Part shown: piece after piece, positions 7,473-15,332 of the stretch
How the letters are laid out: the number at the start of each line of letters is the position of its first letter
Numbering within the stretch: the first letter of the stretch is position 1
DNA from: Streptomyces sp. NBC_01716
GTDB lineage: Bacteria; Actinomycetota; Actinomycetes; Streptomycetales; Streptomycetaceae
Length of the DNA: 64,000 nt
Reading direction: 5' to 3'
NCBI RefSeq assembly: GCF_036248275.1
Contig: NZ_CP109181.1
Coordinates: forward strand, 7,130,001 to 7,194,000
Notes under the pieces: generated by a model
What the model was told of the DNA's origin: nothing
The model's database searches: none
The model's input: only the letters and a program-made list of their open reading frames with translations
Made by a program: the position numbers and the translations under genes

Positions 7473-10301
7473 ATGACAGAGGACCTCACACCGGCCGAGC
7501 GGTACGCCGCAGCTCGGATCCGGGCAGCCGAGCAGGCCACCGCACTCGCACCGTTCCGCGAGATGTACGACTTCGGCCTCGATCCGTTCCAGATCGAGGC
7601 ATGCCAGGCGCTGGAGTCCGGCAAGGGCGTCCTGGTCGCCGCGCCCACCGGCTCCGGCAAGACCATCGTCGGCGAGTTCGCCGTGCACCTGGCCCTCGCC
7701 GAGGGCCGTAAGTGCTTCTACACCACGCCCATCAAGGCGCTGTCCAACCAGAAGTACGCGGACCTGGTGAAACGCTACGGCGCGGACAAGGTCGGGCTGC
7801 TCACCGGCGACAACAGCGTCAATTCCGACGCGCCGGTGGTTGTCATGACCACCGAGGTCCTGCGCAACATGCTCTACGCGGGCTCCCAGTCGCTGACCGG
7901 GCTCGGCTATGTGGTGATGGACGAGGTGCACTACCTCTCCGACCGCTTCCGGGGCGCCGTCTGGGAAGAGGTGATCATCCACCTCCCCGAGTCCGTGACG
8001 CTGGTGTCACTGTCGGCGACGGTCTCCAACGCCGAGGAGTTCGGTGACTGGCTGGACACCGTCCGTGGCAGCACCGAGGTGATCGTCTCCGAGCACCGCC
8101 CCGTGCCGCTGTGGCAGCACGTCTTCGCGGGCCGCCGGATGTACGACCTCTTCGAGGAGAGCACCGACCACGGCGGCCGGGGCGGCGCCCGCCGCGAGGT
8201 CAACCCCGACCTCGTCCGGCTGGCCCGGATGGAGAATCAGAAAACGTACAACCCCCGCGACCGCCGCCGCGGGAAGATGGTCCGGGAGGCGGACCGGGAG
8301 CGCGAGCGCCGGCAGCGGGGCCGGATCTGGACGCCGGGCAGGCCCGAGGTCATCGAGCGGCTCGACGCCGAGGACCTGCTGCCCGCCATCACGTTCATCT
8401 TCAGCCGGGCCGGCTGCGAGGCCGCCGTACAGCAGTGTCTGCACGCCGGGCTCCGGCTGAACGACGACAGCAGGCGCGCGCGGGTCCGCGAGATCGTGGA
8501 GGAGCGCACCGCGTCCATCCCCACCGAGGACCTGCATGTGCTGGGGTACTACGAGTGGCTGGAGGGCCTGGAGCGCGGCATCGCCGCCCACCACGCCGGC
8601 ATGCTGCCCACCTTCAAGGAAGTCGTCGAGGAGCTGTTCGTGCGCGGTCTGGTCAAGGCCGTGTTCGCCACGGAGACCCTGGCGCTCGGTATCAACATGC
8701 CCGCCAGGTCCGTGGTCCTGGAGAAGCTCGTCAAGTGGAACGGCGAGCAGCACGCCGACATCACGCCCGGCGAGTACACCCAGCTGACCGGGCGCGCCGG
8801 ACGCCGTGGCATCGATGTCGAGGGCCACGCGGTGGTCCTCTGGCAGCGCGGCATGGACCCGGGCGCGCTCGCCGGTCTCGCGGGCACGCGCACGTATCCG
8901 CTGCGCTCCAGCTTCCGGCCGTCGTACAACATGGCGGTCAATCTGGTGCAGCAGTTCGGCCGTCACCGCTCGCGCGAGCTGCTGGAGACGTCGTTCGCGC
9001 AGTTCCAGGCGGACAAGTCGGTGGTGGGGATCTCCCGGCAGGTCCAGCGGAACGAAGAGGGGATGGAGGGCTACCGGGAGGGCATGACCTGCCACCTGGG
9101 GAACTTCGAGGAGTACGCGCGGCTGCGCCGCGACCTCAAGGACCGCGAGACGGAGCTGGCCAAGCAGGGCGCCGTGCAGCGGCGGGCCGCCGCTGCCTCC
9201 TCGCTGGAGAAGCTCAAGCCCGGTGATGTCATCCATGTCCCGACCGGAAAGTTCGCCGGGCTCGCGCTGGTGCTCGACCCCGGGCTGTCGGCAGGGCGGG
9301 CCAACGGACACCGGGGCATGGAGTATCACGACGGCCCGAGGCCGCTCGTCCTGACCGCCGAGCGGCAGGTCAAGCGGCTCGCGTCGATGGACTTCCCGGT
9401 GCCGGTCGAGCCGTTGGAGCGGATGCGGATCCCCAAGAGTTTCAACCAGCGCTCGCCGCAGTCGCGCCGGGATCTGGCGACCGCGCTGCGCACGAAGGCC
9501 GGTCACATCGTGCCGGAGCGGCACCGCAAGGGGCGGGCGCCGGCAGCCGACGACCGCGAGATCTCCCGGCTGCGCTCGGAGTTGCGCGCGCACCCGTGCC
9601 ACGGCTGCGACGAGCGCGAGGACCACGCGCGCTGGGCCGAGCGCTACCACCGGCTGCAGCGGGACACCCGGCAGCTGGAGCGGCGGATCGAGGGCCGGAC
9701 GAACACCATCGCCCGCACCTTCGACCGTATCGTCGCCCTCCTCACGGAGATGGACTATCTGCGCGGCAACGAGGTCACGGGCAACGGCAAGCGGCTCGCG
9801 CGGCTCTACGGCGAACTGGACCTGCTGGCCAGCGAATGTCTGCGCGAAGGTGTCTGGGAGGGGCTCTCCCCGGCCGAACTGGCCGCGTGCGTCTCGGCGT
9901 TGGTCTTCGAGGCACGCCAGTCGGACGACGCGGTGGCTCCCCGGCTGCCCACTGGCGCGGCGAAGGCCGCGCTCGGCGAGATGGTCCGTATCTGGGGCCG
10001 GCTCGACGCGCTGGAGGAGGACTTCAAGATCAACCAGGCGGAGGGCGTCGGCCAGCGCGAGCCCGACCTCGGCTTCGCCTGGGCCGTGTACATGTGGGCG
10101 TCGGGCAAGGGACTCGACGAGGTGCTGCGGGACGCCGAGATGCCGGCGGGTGACTTCGTCCGCTGGTGCAAGCAGGTGATCGACGTCCTCGGGCAGATCG
10201 CCGCGGCGGCGCCCCGCGAGAACAGCACGGTCGCGAAGAACGCGCGCAAGGCGGTCGACGCGGTGCTGCGCGGGGTCGTGGCGTACAGCTCGGTGGGGTG
10301 A
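7473..10301 (+). CDS. helY: DEAD/DEAH-box RNA/DNA helicase, HelY/Ski2 type
   Basis: The 942-residue product is a superfamily 2 helicase of the Ski2/Mtr4-like group. Motif I is APTGSGKT, Ia is TPIKALSNQK, II is DEVHY (DEVH box), III is LSATVSN, and motif VI is YTQLTGRAGRRG, all in the first 480 residues. The C-terminal half carries an oligonucleotide-binding-like KOW/arch region and the DSHCT domain typical of Ski2 relatives. Synteny with tatA-tatC matches mycobacterial helY (Rv2092c). The biological role is unproven, though RNA turnover or repair is likely. The ATG is chosen from the upstream promoter-like boxes; GTG 7464 is an alternative. Confidence 0.9.
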   Translation: MTEDLTPAERYAAARIRAAEQATALAPFREMYDFGLDPFQIEACQALESGKGVLVAAPTGSGKTIVGEFAVHLALAEGRKCFYTTPIKALSNQKYADLVKRYGADKVGLLTGDNSVNSDAPVVVMTTEVLRNMLYAGSQSLTGLGYVVMDEVHYLSDRFRGAVWEEVIIHLPESVTLVSLSATVSNAEEFGDWLDTVRGSTEVIVSEHRPVPLWQHVFAGRRMYDLFEESTDHGGRGGARREVNPDLVRLARMENQKTYNPRDRRRGKMVREADRERERRQRGRIWTPGRPEVIERLDAEDLLPAITFIFSRAGCEAAVQQCLHAGLRLNDDSRRARVREIVEERTASIPTEDLHVLGYYEWLEGLERGIAAHHAGMLPTFKEVVEELFVRGLVKAVFATETLALGINMPARSVVLEKLVKWNGEQHADITPGEYTQLTGRAGRRGIDVEGHAVVLWQRGMDPGALAGLAGTRTYPLRSSFRPSYNMAVNLVQQFGRHRSRELLETSFAQFQADKSVVGISRQVQRNEEGMEGYREGMTCHLGNFEEYARLRRDLKDRETELAKQGAVQRRAAAASSLEKLKPGDVIHVPTGKFAGLALVLDPGLSAGRANGHRGMEYHDGPRPLVLTAERQVKRLASMDFPVPVEPLERMRIPKSFNQRSPQSRRDLATALRTKAGHIVPERHRKGRAPAADDREISRLRSELRAHPCHGCDEREDHARWAERYHRLQRDTRQLERRIEGRTNTIARTFDRIVALLTEMDYLRGNEVTGNGKRLARLYGELDLLASECLREGVWEGLSPAELAACVSALVFEARQSDDAVAPRLPTGAAKAALGEMVRIWGRLDALEEDFKINQAEGVGQREPDLGFAWAVYMWASGKGLDEVLRDAEMPAGDFVRWCKQVIDVLGQIAAAAPRENSTVAKNARKAVDAVLRGVVAYSSVG

Positions 10302-10444
10302 CGGCGGCCCGAGTCGCCCGATTCAGTGACCTGTTGGGCTCTTACGGGTGAATTGGGAAATCACTCAGGGTAGTTGATGGCATGCTCTCCGTGCGCACCG
10401 ATGACCGGTGCCCGGGTTCCACGTCCTCAACAAGGAGCAGCCGC

Positions 10445-10726
10445 ATGCGCGTTCGTCAGTCCCTCCCCGCCCTCGTCGGCGCCGTCGCCATGGTCCTGGG
10501 AATGTCCACCGCGGCGACGGCGGCCCCGTCCGCCGCGACGCCCTGTGGGTACTACGCGTCGTCCAGCGACTCGTACTACAACCACTGCACGAATGACGGC
10601 TCGCGCGTCGTCATCGAGGTCGAGGTCTCGGGCTGGAACTACGAGAAGTGTGTGGGCCCGGGTGTCACCTGGCTCGGCTCGACGAGCAAGGTCAGCGACG
10701 CCTGGTATGTGGGCCGCACCTGCTGA
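10445..10726 (+). CDS. small secreted cysteine-containing protein (DUF6355-like)
   Basis: This 93-residue protein has a Sec signal peptide (MRVRQSLPALVGAVAMVLG, cleavage near TAATAAP) and a mature part of about 67 residues with four cysteines (CGYY, HC, KCVGPG and a C-terminal C), suggesting two disulphides. Motifs CGYY..YYNHC and CVGPGVTWLG recall the small secreted family I know as DUF6355; this is from memory. AAGGAG upstream fixes ATG 10445. It is monocistronic, ended by a strong hairpin. Function unknown. Confidence 0.75.
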   Translation: MRVRQSLPALVGAVAMVLGMSTAATAAPSAATPCGYYASSSDSYYNHCTNDGSRVVIEVEVSGWNYEKCVGPGVTWLGSTSKVSDAWYVGRTC

Positions 10727-10738
10727 CCTCCTCCGCGG

Positions 10739-10769
10739 AAGGGCCCGGACACCGAGTGTCCGGGCCCTT
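10739..10769. terminator. bidirectional hairpin terminator
   Basis: AAGGGCCCGGACAC (10739-10752) is perfectly complementary to GTGTCCGGGCCCTT (10756-10769), a 14-bp stem with a three-base loop and T/A tails on both sides. It lies between the small secreted gene and the convergent broken hydrolase gene, so it can serve both strands. Confidence 0.85.
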
Positions 10770-10771
10770 CG

Positions 10772-11909
10772 TCATGCGGCCAACCGCCGTGCGAGCCCGG
10801 CCAGTTCGGGCGTACGCAGCACACGGTCGCCGTATCCGGGCAGGGGCACATGGAGCGGGTCGGTCCAGCGGCGGGGGATCGCGGCAAAGCCGTAGGCGGC
10901 GCCGGCGAGCGCACCGGTGACCGCCGCGACCGTGTCCGTGTCCCCGCCCAGGTCGATCGCCGCGGCGAGGGAGGCCTCGAACGAGTCGGTGGTCCGCAGC
11001 GCCCAGAGGGCCGAGCCCAGACACGGCCACACCGCCCCGTTGAACTCCGTGGCGTCGTCCGGGTGCCAGCCGGGGTCGAGCACCGTCGCCCAGCGCGGAC
11101 GGTGGTCCTCGCGTACGTCCCGGAGAGTACCGGGCACGGTGGCCACCGGGTCACCGCCGTCCAGCGCCACCCGGATCAGCTCGTGCAGCACGGCCGTGCC
11201 CTCCCACGCCGCCGCGTCACCGTGGGTGAGCGCCGCGATCCGGCGGGCGGCCGACATGGTGGCCTCGCGGCCGGCGGCGGCGAAGTACACGGCGGGGGTG
11301 GCCGCGCGCATCAACGAGCCGTTGCCGGCGGCACGTCCGGAGTGCTGGAAGTGGAGTGGGGCGGCGAGGTCCCAGGGATCGCCGCCAGGGCGTGTTTGAG
11401 AAGTAGCGTCGTCCGCCCGGTGGGGCGGGGCCCGCGGCGTCTGGTGCGTGCGATCGCAAGGCGGAGGATCAGCCTCGTACTGGACGTACTTGGATGACTC
11501 CGACAACGCGGCGAGCGCGCGTGCCAGGCGCCGCGGGCCAGACGGGACTTCTCAAACACGCCCTAGTCAGGACCTGTTCCGTCTGGAGCCCGATGTCCTT
11601 GGGGTCGGCCGCGGCCCAGCGTCTGAACCGGTCGAAGATGTCGGGCAGTTCGAGGCCGCCGCGCTCCAGCAGTGAGTCGCCGATCAGGACCGCCATCTGC
11701 GTGTCGTCGGTCGCCTCGCCCGGCTCCCAGCCGCCGCCTCCGCACATCTCGCCCACGCCGTCCGGGAAGCGGGCGGCGAAGACGCCGGCGGGGCCGAACT
11801 CGAAGGGCGCTCCGAGCGCGTCGCCGACGGCGGAGCCGACGACCGCTCCGCGCGCGCGGTCGTCGCGCGCGGTTCTGTCCGAGGGGGCCGGGTGGTCCGG
11901 TGGGGTCAT
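10772..11909 (-). pseudogene. ADP-ribosylglycohydrolase family gene, interrupted by a palindromic element
   Basis: The two halves of a DraG/ADP-ribosylglycohydrolase lie on either side of repeat copy B. The N-terminal part (11909 to 11565) has GAVVGSAVGDALGAPFEF and the metal-binding ATDDTQMA; the C-terminal part (11386 to 10772) has GNGSLMRA and the second metal site DLGGDTDTVAAVTGALAG. The enzyme would remove ADP-ribose from proteins. Both reading frames are otherwise intact with no missing block. The halves are in different frames because the 178-bp insert is not a multiple of three; deleting exactly 11387-11564 rejoins codons ACT and GGC in frame. Short products from each half are possible, but an active enzyme is not. 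Confidence 0.85.
11387..11564. repeat. palindromic interspersed element, copy B (178 bp), inserted in a gene
   Basis: The terminal inverted repeats AGGGCGTGTTTGAGAAGT are identical over 18 bp at both ends. Inside, GGCCCGCGGCG-YCTGG-type segments near both ends are complementary, so the whole element can form one long imperfect hairpin with a loop around GTACTGGACGTACTTGG. The core GTGCGTGCGATCGCAAGGCG lies at about 11440. No transposase is encoded. The outside bases are C on the left and AGTC on the right; a 2-bp TA-type target duplication with one mutated copy would fit the size arithmetic, but it is not proven. Confidence 0.85.
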
Positions 11910-11962
11910 CCGGCCAGGATAGGGAGGCCGGGCGCCGTCCGGCGATCGAGGGGAGTCCGGCC

Positions 11963-12808
11963 TCAGGCCGTCGGGTTCTCCTGCTCGCGCTCCACCCGCT
12001 CGTTCCATTCGCGCTTGACCGCCCTCCACGCCTCGTCGTTCTGGCCCAGCCGCCAGTAGCCCGAGATCGACAGCCGCTCGCGCGGGATCTGCCGGTCGTG
12101 CCGCAGATGACGGCGGAGCTCCTTCACGAAACCGGCCTCGCCGTGGACGAAGGCGTGCACGTCACCGGCGGGGAACTCCAGCGCCCGTACGGCGGCGACC
12201 AGCGCCTCGCCGACCGGACGGCCCCCGCGGTGCAGCCAGACGATCTCCGCGCCGGCGGGAGCGGCGATCTTCTGCTCCTCCTCGGGCGCCTCGACCTCGA
12301 CGAAGACCTTGATCCTGGCGCCCTCGGGAGCCTGCTCGACCGACGCGGCGATGGCGGGCAGCGCGCTCTCGTCACCGACGAACAGATGCCAGTCGGCGGC
12401 CGGGTCGGGGGCGTACGACCCGCCGGGGCCCAGGAACCGCACCGTCTCGCCGGGCTTCGCGGCGGCGGCCCAGGGCCCCGCCAGGCCCTCGTCGCCGTGC
12501 ACCACGAAGTCGATCGTGATCTCCCCGGCGGCCGGATTCCACTCGCGCACCGTGTACGTACGGGTGGTGGGCCACTGTTCGCGCGGGAAGTCCTCGCGGA
12601 TCCGGTCCATGTCGAACGGCTCGGGATAGCTGACACCCTCGGCGGCGAACAGCAGCTTGACGTAGTGGTCGGTGAATCCGCCGGACCGGAGCCCGGCGGG
12701 TCCCTCGCCGCCGAGGACCAGGCGCACCATGTGCGGTGTGATGCGCTGGGTGCGTATGACCCGCGCCTCCTGGACCTTCGGTGACCTGCGGGCCGGCTCT
12801 GCTGCCAC
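11963..12808 (-). CDS. siderophore-interacting FAD-dependent ferric reductase
   Basis: The 281-residue protein belongs to the SIP/ViuB family, which reduces imported ferric siderophores in the cytoplasm. The N-terminal FAD-binding barrel shows RTYTVREW (flavin-binding RxYTxR motif) and GPGGSYAP; the C-terminal NAD(P)H-like domain has LFVGDESALPAI and, near the end, ISGYWRLGQND, the typical SIP signature. ATG start at 12808. An iron-regulator box lies about 55 bp upstream on the same strand, so expression should rise under iron limitation. No siderophore uptake genes are adjacent, so it probably serves systems encoded elsewhere. Confidence 0.92.
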   Translation of the reverse strand: MAAEPARRSPKVQEARVIRTQRITPHMVRLVLGGEGPAGLRSGGFTDHYVKLLFAAEGVSYPEPFDMDRIREDFPREQWPTTRTYTVREWNPAAGEITIDFVVHGDEGLAGPWAAAAKPGETVRFLGPGGSYAPDPAADWHLFVGDESALPAIAASVEQAPEGARIKVFVEVEAPEEEQKIAAPAGAEIVWLHRGGRPVGEALVAAVRALEFPAGDVHAFVHGEAGFVKELRRHLRHDRQIPRERLSISGYWRLGQNDEAWRAVKREWNERVEREQENPTA

Positions 12809-12862
12809 GGCGTCTCCCTCGACTCGTGCGGCACGCGACCGCCGCTCGGCGGGCGTGCGGTG

Positions 12863-12881
12863 CTTAGGTATGCCTAAGTTA
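12863..12881 (-). promoter_or_regulatory. iron box (DmdR/IdeR-type operator)
   Basis: On the minus strand the site reads TTAACTTAGGCATACCTAA, matching about 15 of 19 positions of the Streptomyces iron box TTAGGTTAGGCTCACCTAA. It lies upstream of the siderophore-interacting protein gene, exactly where a DtxR-family iron repressor would act. Confidence 0.85.
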
Positions 12882-12973
12882 ACACCACGCTGTCGGCCCG
12901 CGCGCGATATGTGCGTACCGATGTGTGTACCGATACGCGTCCCCGATACGCGCCCCCGGTGTGCGCCGCGCCG

Positions 12974-13894
12974 TCACTTCCCGAGCGTGGTGAGCAGCCG
13001 GTGCATGGCGTTGTTCAGACCCCACCGCGCGGCCAGCGCCTCCACCAGCTCCGGGTCGAGCGGCTCGGAGGGCAGCGCCGGGTCGAAGTCCGGCAGCGGT
13101 ACGTCCCCGGCGACCCGCACCACCTTGGGCGCGACCGCCACATAGGCCCTGGCCTCATCCAGCCGCTTGCGCTGCGAGGGCGTGAGCCCGGACCGCGGGT
13201 CGTCCACCGCCGCCATGATCCCCGCCAGATCGCCGTACGCGTCGAGCAGCTTGGCCGCCGTCTTCTCGCCGATCCCGGGCACGCCCGGCAGCCCGTCGCT
13301 CGGGTCGCCGCGCAGAAGCGCCAGATCGACATAGCCGGGCCCGTCGACCCCGTACTTCTCGCGCAGCCACGCCTCGTCCGTCACCTGGAGCGACCCGACC
13401 CCCTTCAGGGGATAAAGCACCCGCACCTGGCGGGCGTCGTCCACCAGCTGATACAGGTCGCGGTCGCCGGTGATCACATCCACCGGGCCGGCGGCGCGGC
13501 CGGTGAGGGTGCCGATCACGTCGTCCGCCTCGTAACCCGCCACGCCGACCCGGGCGATCCCCAGCGCGTCGAGCACCGCCTCGATTATCGGCACCTGCGG
13601 GGCGAGCGTGTCCGGGGTCTCCTCCTCGTCCGGACCCTCCGGCCGCTCCACCGCCACGCGATGCGCCTTGTACGACGGGATCAGCTCCACCCGCCACCGC
13701 GGCCGCCAGTCGTTGTCCCAGCAGGCCACGAGGTCGTCCGGATGGTGGTCCTGGACGAGCCGGGCGATGAAGTCGAGCAGGCCCCGGACCGCGTTGACGG
13801 GCGTGCCGTCAGGGGCACGCACCGAGTCGGGGACCCCGAAATAGGCCCGGAAGTAGAGGGAAGCGGTGTCGAGGAGCATCAGGCGTCGCGTCAC
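12974..13894 (-). CDS. 5'-3' exonuclease (FEN-like, polymerase I N-domain family)
   Basis: The 306-residue protein is a stand-alone version of the 5' nuclease domain found at the N-terminus of DNA polymerase I. Metal-ligand acids are visible in LLDTASLYFRAYFG, YEADDVIGTL, VITGDRDLYQLV and LLRGDPSDGLPGVPGIGEKT, the last being the helix-hairpin-helix that grips DNA. It should trim flaps or RNA primers during repair and replication. GTG 13894 gives the usual MTRRLMLLDTA start; an in-frame ATG at 13879 is the alternative. It is a single-gene unit convergent with nothing, divergent from the betaine transporter. Confidence 0.9.
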   Translation of the reverse strand: MTRRLMLLDTASLYFRAYFGVPDSVRAPDGTPVNAVRGLLDFIARLVQDHHPDDLVACWDNDWRPRWRVELIPSYKAHRVAVERPEGPDEEETPDTLAPQVPIIEAVLDALGIARVGVAGYEADDVIGTLTGRAAGPVDVITGDRDLYQLVDDARQVRVLYPLKGVGSLQVTDEAWLREKYGVDGPGYVDLALLRGDPSDGLPGVPGIGEKTAAKLLDAYGDLAGIMAAVDDPRSGLTPSQRKRLDEARAYVAVAPKVVRVAGDVPLPDFDPALPSEPLDPELVEALAARWGLNNAMHRLLTTLGK

Positions 13895-13994
13895 ACCCCG
13901 ATGATGCCGTATCCCACTGACAGTGGCCGGACGGTGGACCGGTCCCGTCGGCACCGGCGCCCGTACCGGTCTGACCTGCGCGGCAGCGCGCCGA

Positions 13995-14008
13995 GTGGTG
14001 TGGACCAC
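13995..14008. promoter_or_regulatory. short palindrome in the exonuclease/betaine transporter intergenic region
   Basis: GTGGT (13995-13999) and ACCAC (14004-14008) flank GTGG, followed by CATAAATG that could be part of a -10 region for the plus strand. It is a possible operator for the transporter operon, weakly supported. Confidence 0.3.
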
Positions 14009-14118
14009 ATAAATGTTTGGGTCATGAGGACCAGGGCAGGCGCGCACACGGAGCGGACCCGGACACGGACTCACGAAGACCGTCGACCGGACATCACGGG
14101 CAGACCCCGTGCCGCTCC

Positions 14119-14150
14119 ACGGCCCGCCGGCGGGGGTGGCGGGCCGTTTC
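14119..14150 (+). terminator. terminator-like hairpin just upstream of the betaine ABC operon
   Basis: ACGGCCCGCC (14119-14128) pairs perfectly with GGCGGGCCGT (14138-14147), followed by TTTC. It ends only 25 bp before the GTG start of the ATPase gene and so sits in the probable 5' leader. It could be an attenuator or the end of an unseen upstream transcript. Confidence 0.5.
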
Positions 14151-14174
14151 TCATTTCGACGGCGTGAGGTATAT

Positions 14175-15332
14175 GTGTCCAGGCTGCAGGCGGAACACCT
14201 GTACAAGGTATTCGGCGCACGACCCGGTGAAGCGGTGGGGAAGCTCGAAAGCGGCGCGGACCGCGAGGAGTTGCGCGCCGAAGGTACGACCGCAGCGGTG
14301 ATCGACGCCTCGTTCTCCGTCGATCCCGGTCAGATATTCGTCGTGATGGGACTCTCCGGATCCGGCAAGTCCACCTTGCTGCGGATGCTCAACGGACTGC
14401 TGGAACCGACGGCCGGCAGAGTGCTCTTCGACGGCCAGGATCTGACCGCCCTGAGCGCGGCCGAGCTGCGTACCGTGCGCTCGACCAAGATCAGCATGGT
14501 CTTCCAGCACTTCGCGCTCTTCCCGCACCGCAGCGTGCTGGAGAACGCGGGATACGGCCTGGAGGTGCAGGGCGTCCCACGCGCCGCACGGAACAAGCGC
14601 GCCACCGAGGCGCTGGAGCTCGCGGGGCTGGCCGGCTGGGAGAAGGCCTGGCCCGACGAGCTGTCCGGCGGTATGCAGCAGCGCGTGGGTCTGGCCCGCG
14701 CGCTGGCCACCGACGCGGACCTGCTGCTCATGGACGAGTCGTTCAGCGCGCTCGACCCGCTGATCCGCCGTGACATGCAGGACCAGCTCCTGGAGCTCCA
14801 GAAGCGGCTGAAGAAGACCATCGTCTTCATCACCCACGACCTCAACGAGGCCATGCGGCTCGGCGACCGGATCGCCGTGATGCGCGACGGCGAGATCGTC
14901 CAGCTCGGCACCGCCGAGGACATCCTCGTCACGCCGGCCAACGACTACGTCGCCTCCTTCACCCAGGACGTCGACCGCTCACGGGTGCTGACCGCCGGCG
15001 CGATCATGGCGGACGCCGACACCGCCCACGGCCTCCGTACGGAGGGCGGCAAGGAACTGCGTACCGATGAGGACGTGCTCGCGGCGGCGCCCGCCAGCGT
15101 CACCACGAGCACCCCGATCATCGAGCTGTTCACCCCCTGCTCCACCAGCTCGGTTCCCGTCGCCGTCACCGACGACGAGGGGCGGCTGGTCGGAGTCGTA
15201 CCGCGCGCCAGGCTGCTCGCCGTGCTCGGCGAGCCGATGACGCCCGCCGACGCGCCCGTCGGTAAGCCGGCGCCGGTGACCGACGGCGCCCCGGCGGAGC
15301 TGTCCGTGGGCAAGGAGGCGGCCAGTGCCTAG
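14175..15332 (+). CDS. proV: glycine betaine/proline ABC transporter ATP-binding protein
   Basis: The 385-residue ATPase powers osmoprotectant uptake. It has Walker A (GLSGSGKST, near residue 60), Q-loop (FQHFALFPHRSVLE), signature LSGGMQQRVGLARAL, Walker B LLLMDESFSALDP and the H-loop FITHDL. After the ATPase core come about 110 residues with a CBS-like region (VTDDEGRLVGVVPRARLLAVL), which in OpuA-type transporters senses ionic strength or cyclic di-AMP. GTG 14175 follows a GAGGT site. The stop codon overlaps the start of the permease gene by 8 bp, so the two are translationally coupled. Confidence 0.93.
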   Translation: MSRLQAEHLYKVFGARPGEAVGKLESGADREELRAEGTTAAVIDASFSVDPGQIFVVMGLSGSGKSTLLRMLNGLLEPTAGRVLFDGQDLTALSAAELRTVRSTKISMVFQHFALFPHRSVLENAGYGLEVQGVPRAARNKRATEALELAGLAGWEKAWPDELSGGMQQRVGLARALATDADLLLMDESFSALDPLIRRDMQDQLLELQKRLKKTIVFITHDLNEAMRLGDRIAVMRDGEIVQLGTAEDILVTPANDYVASFTQDVDRSRVLTAGAIMADADTAHGLRTEGGKELRTDEDVLAAAPASVTTSTPIIELFTPCSTSSVPVAVTDDEGRLVGVVPRARLLAVLGEPMTPADAPVGKPAPVTDGAPAELSVGKEAASA

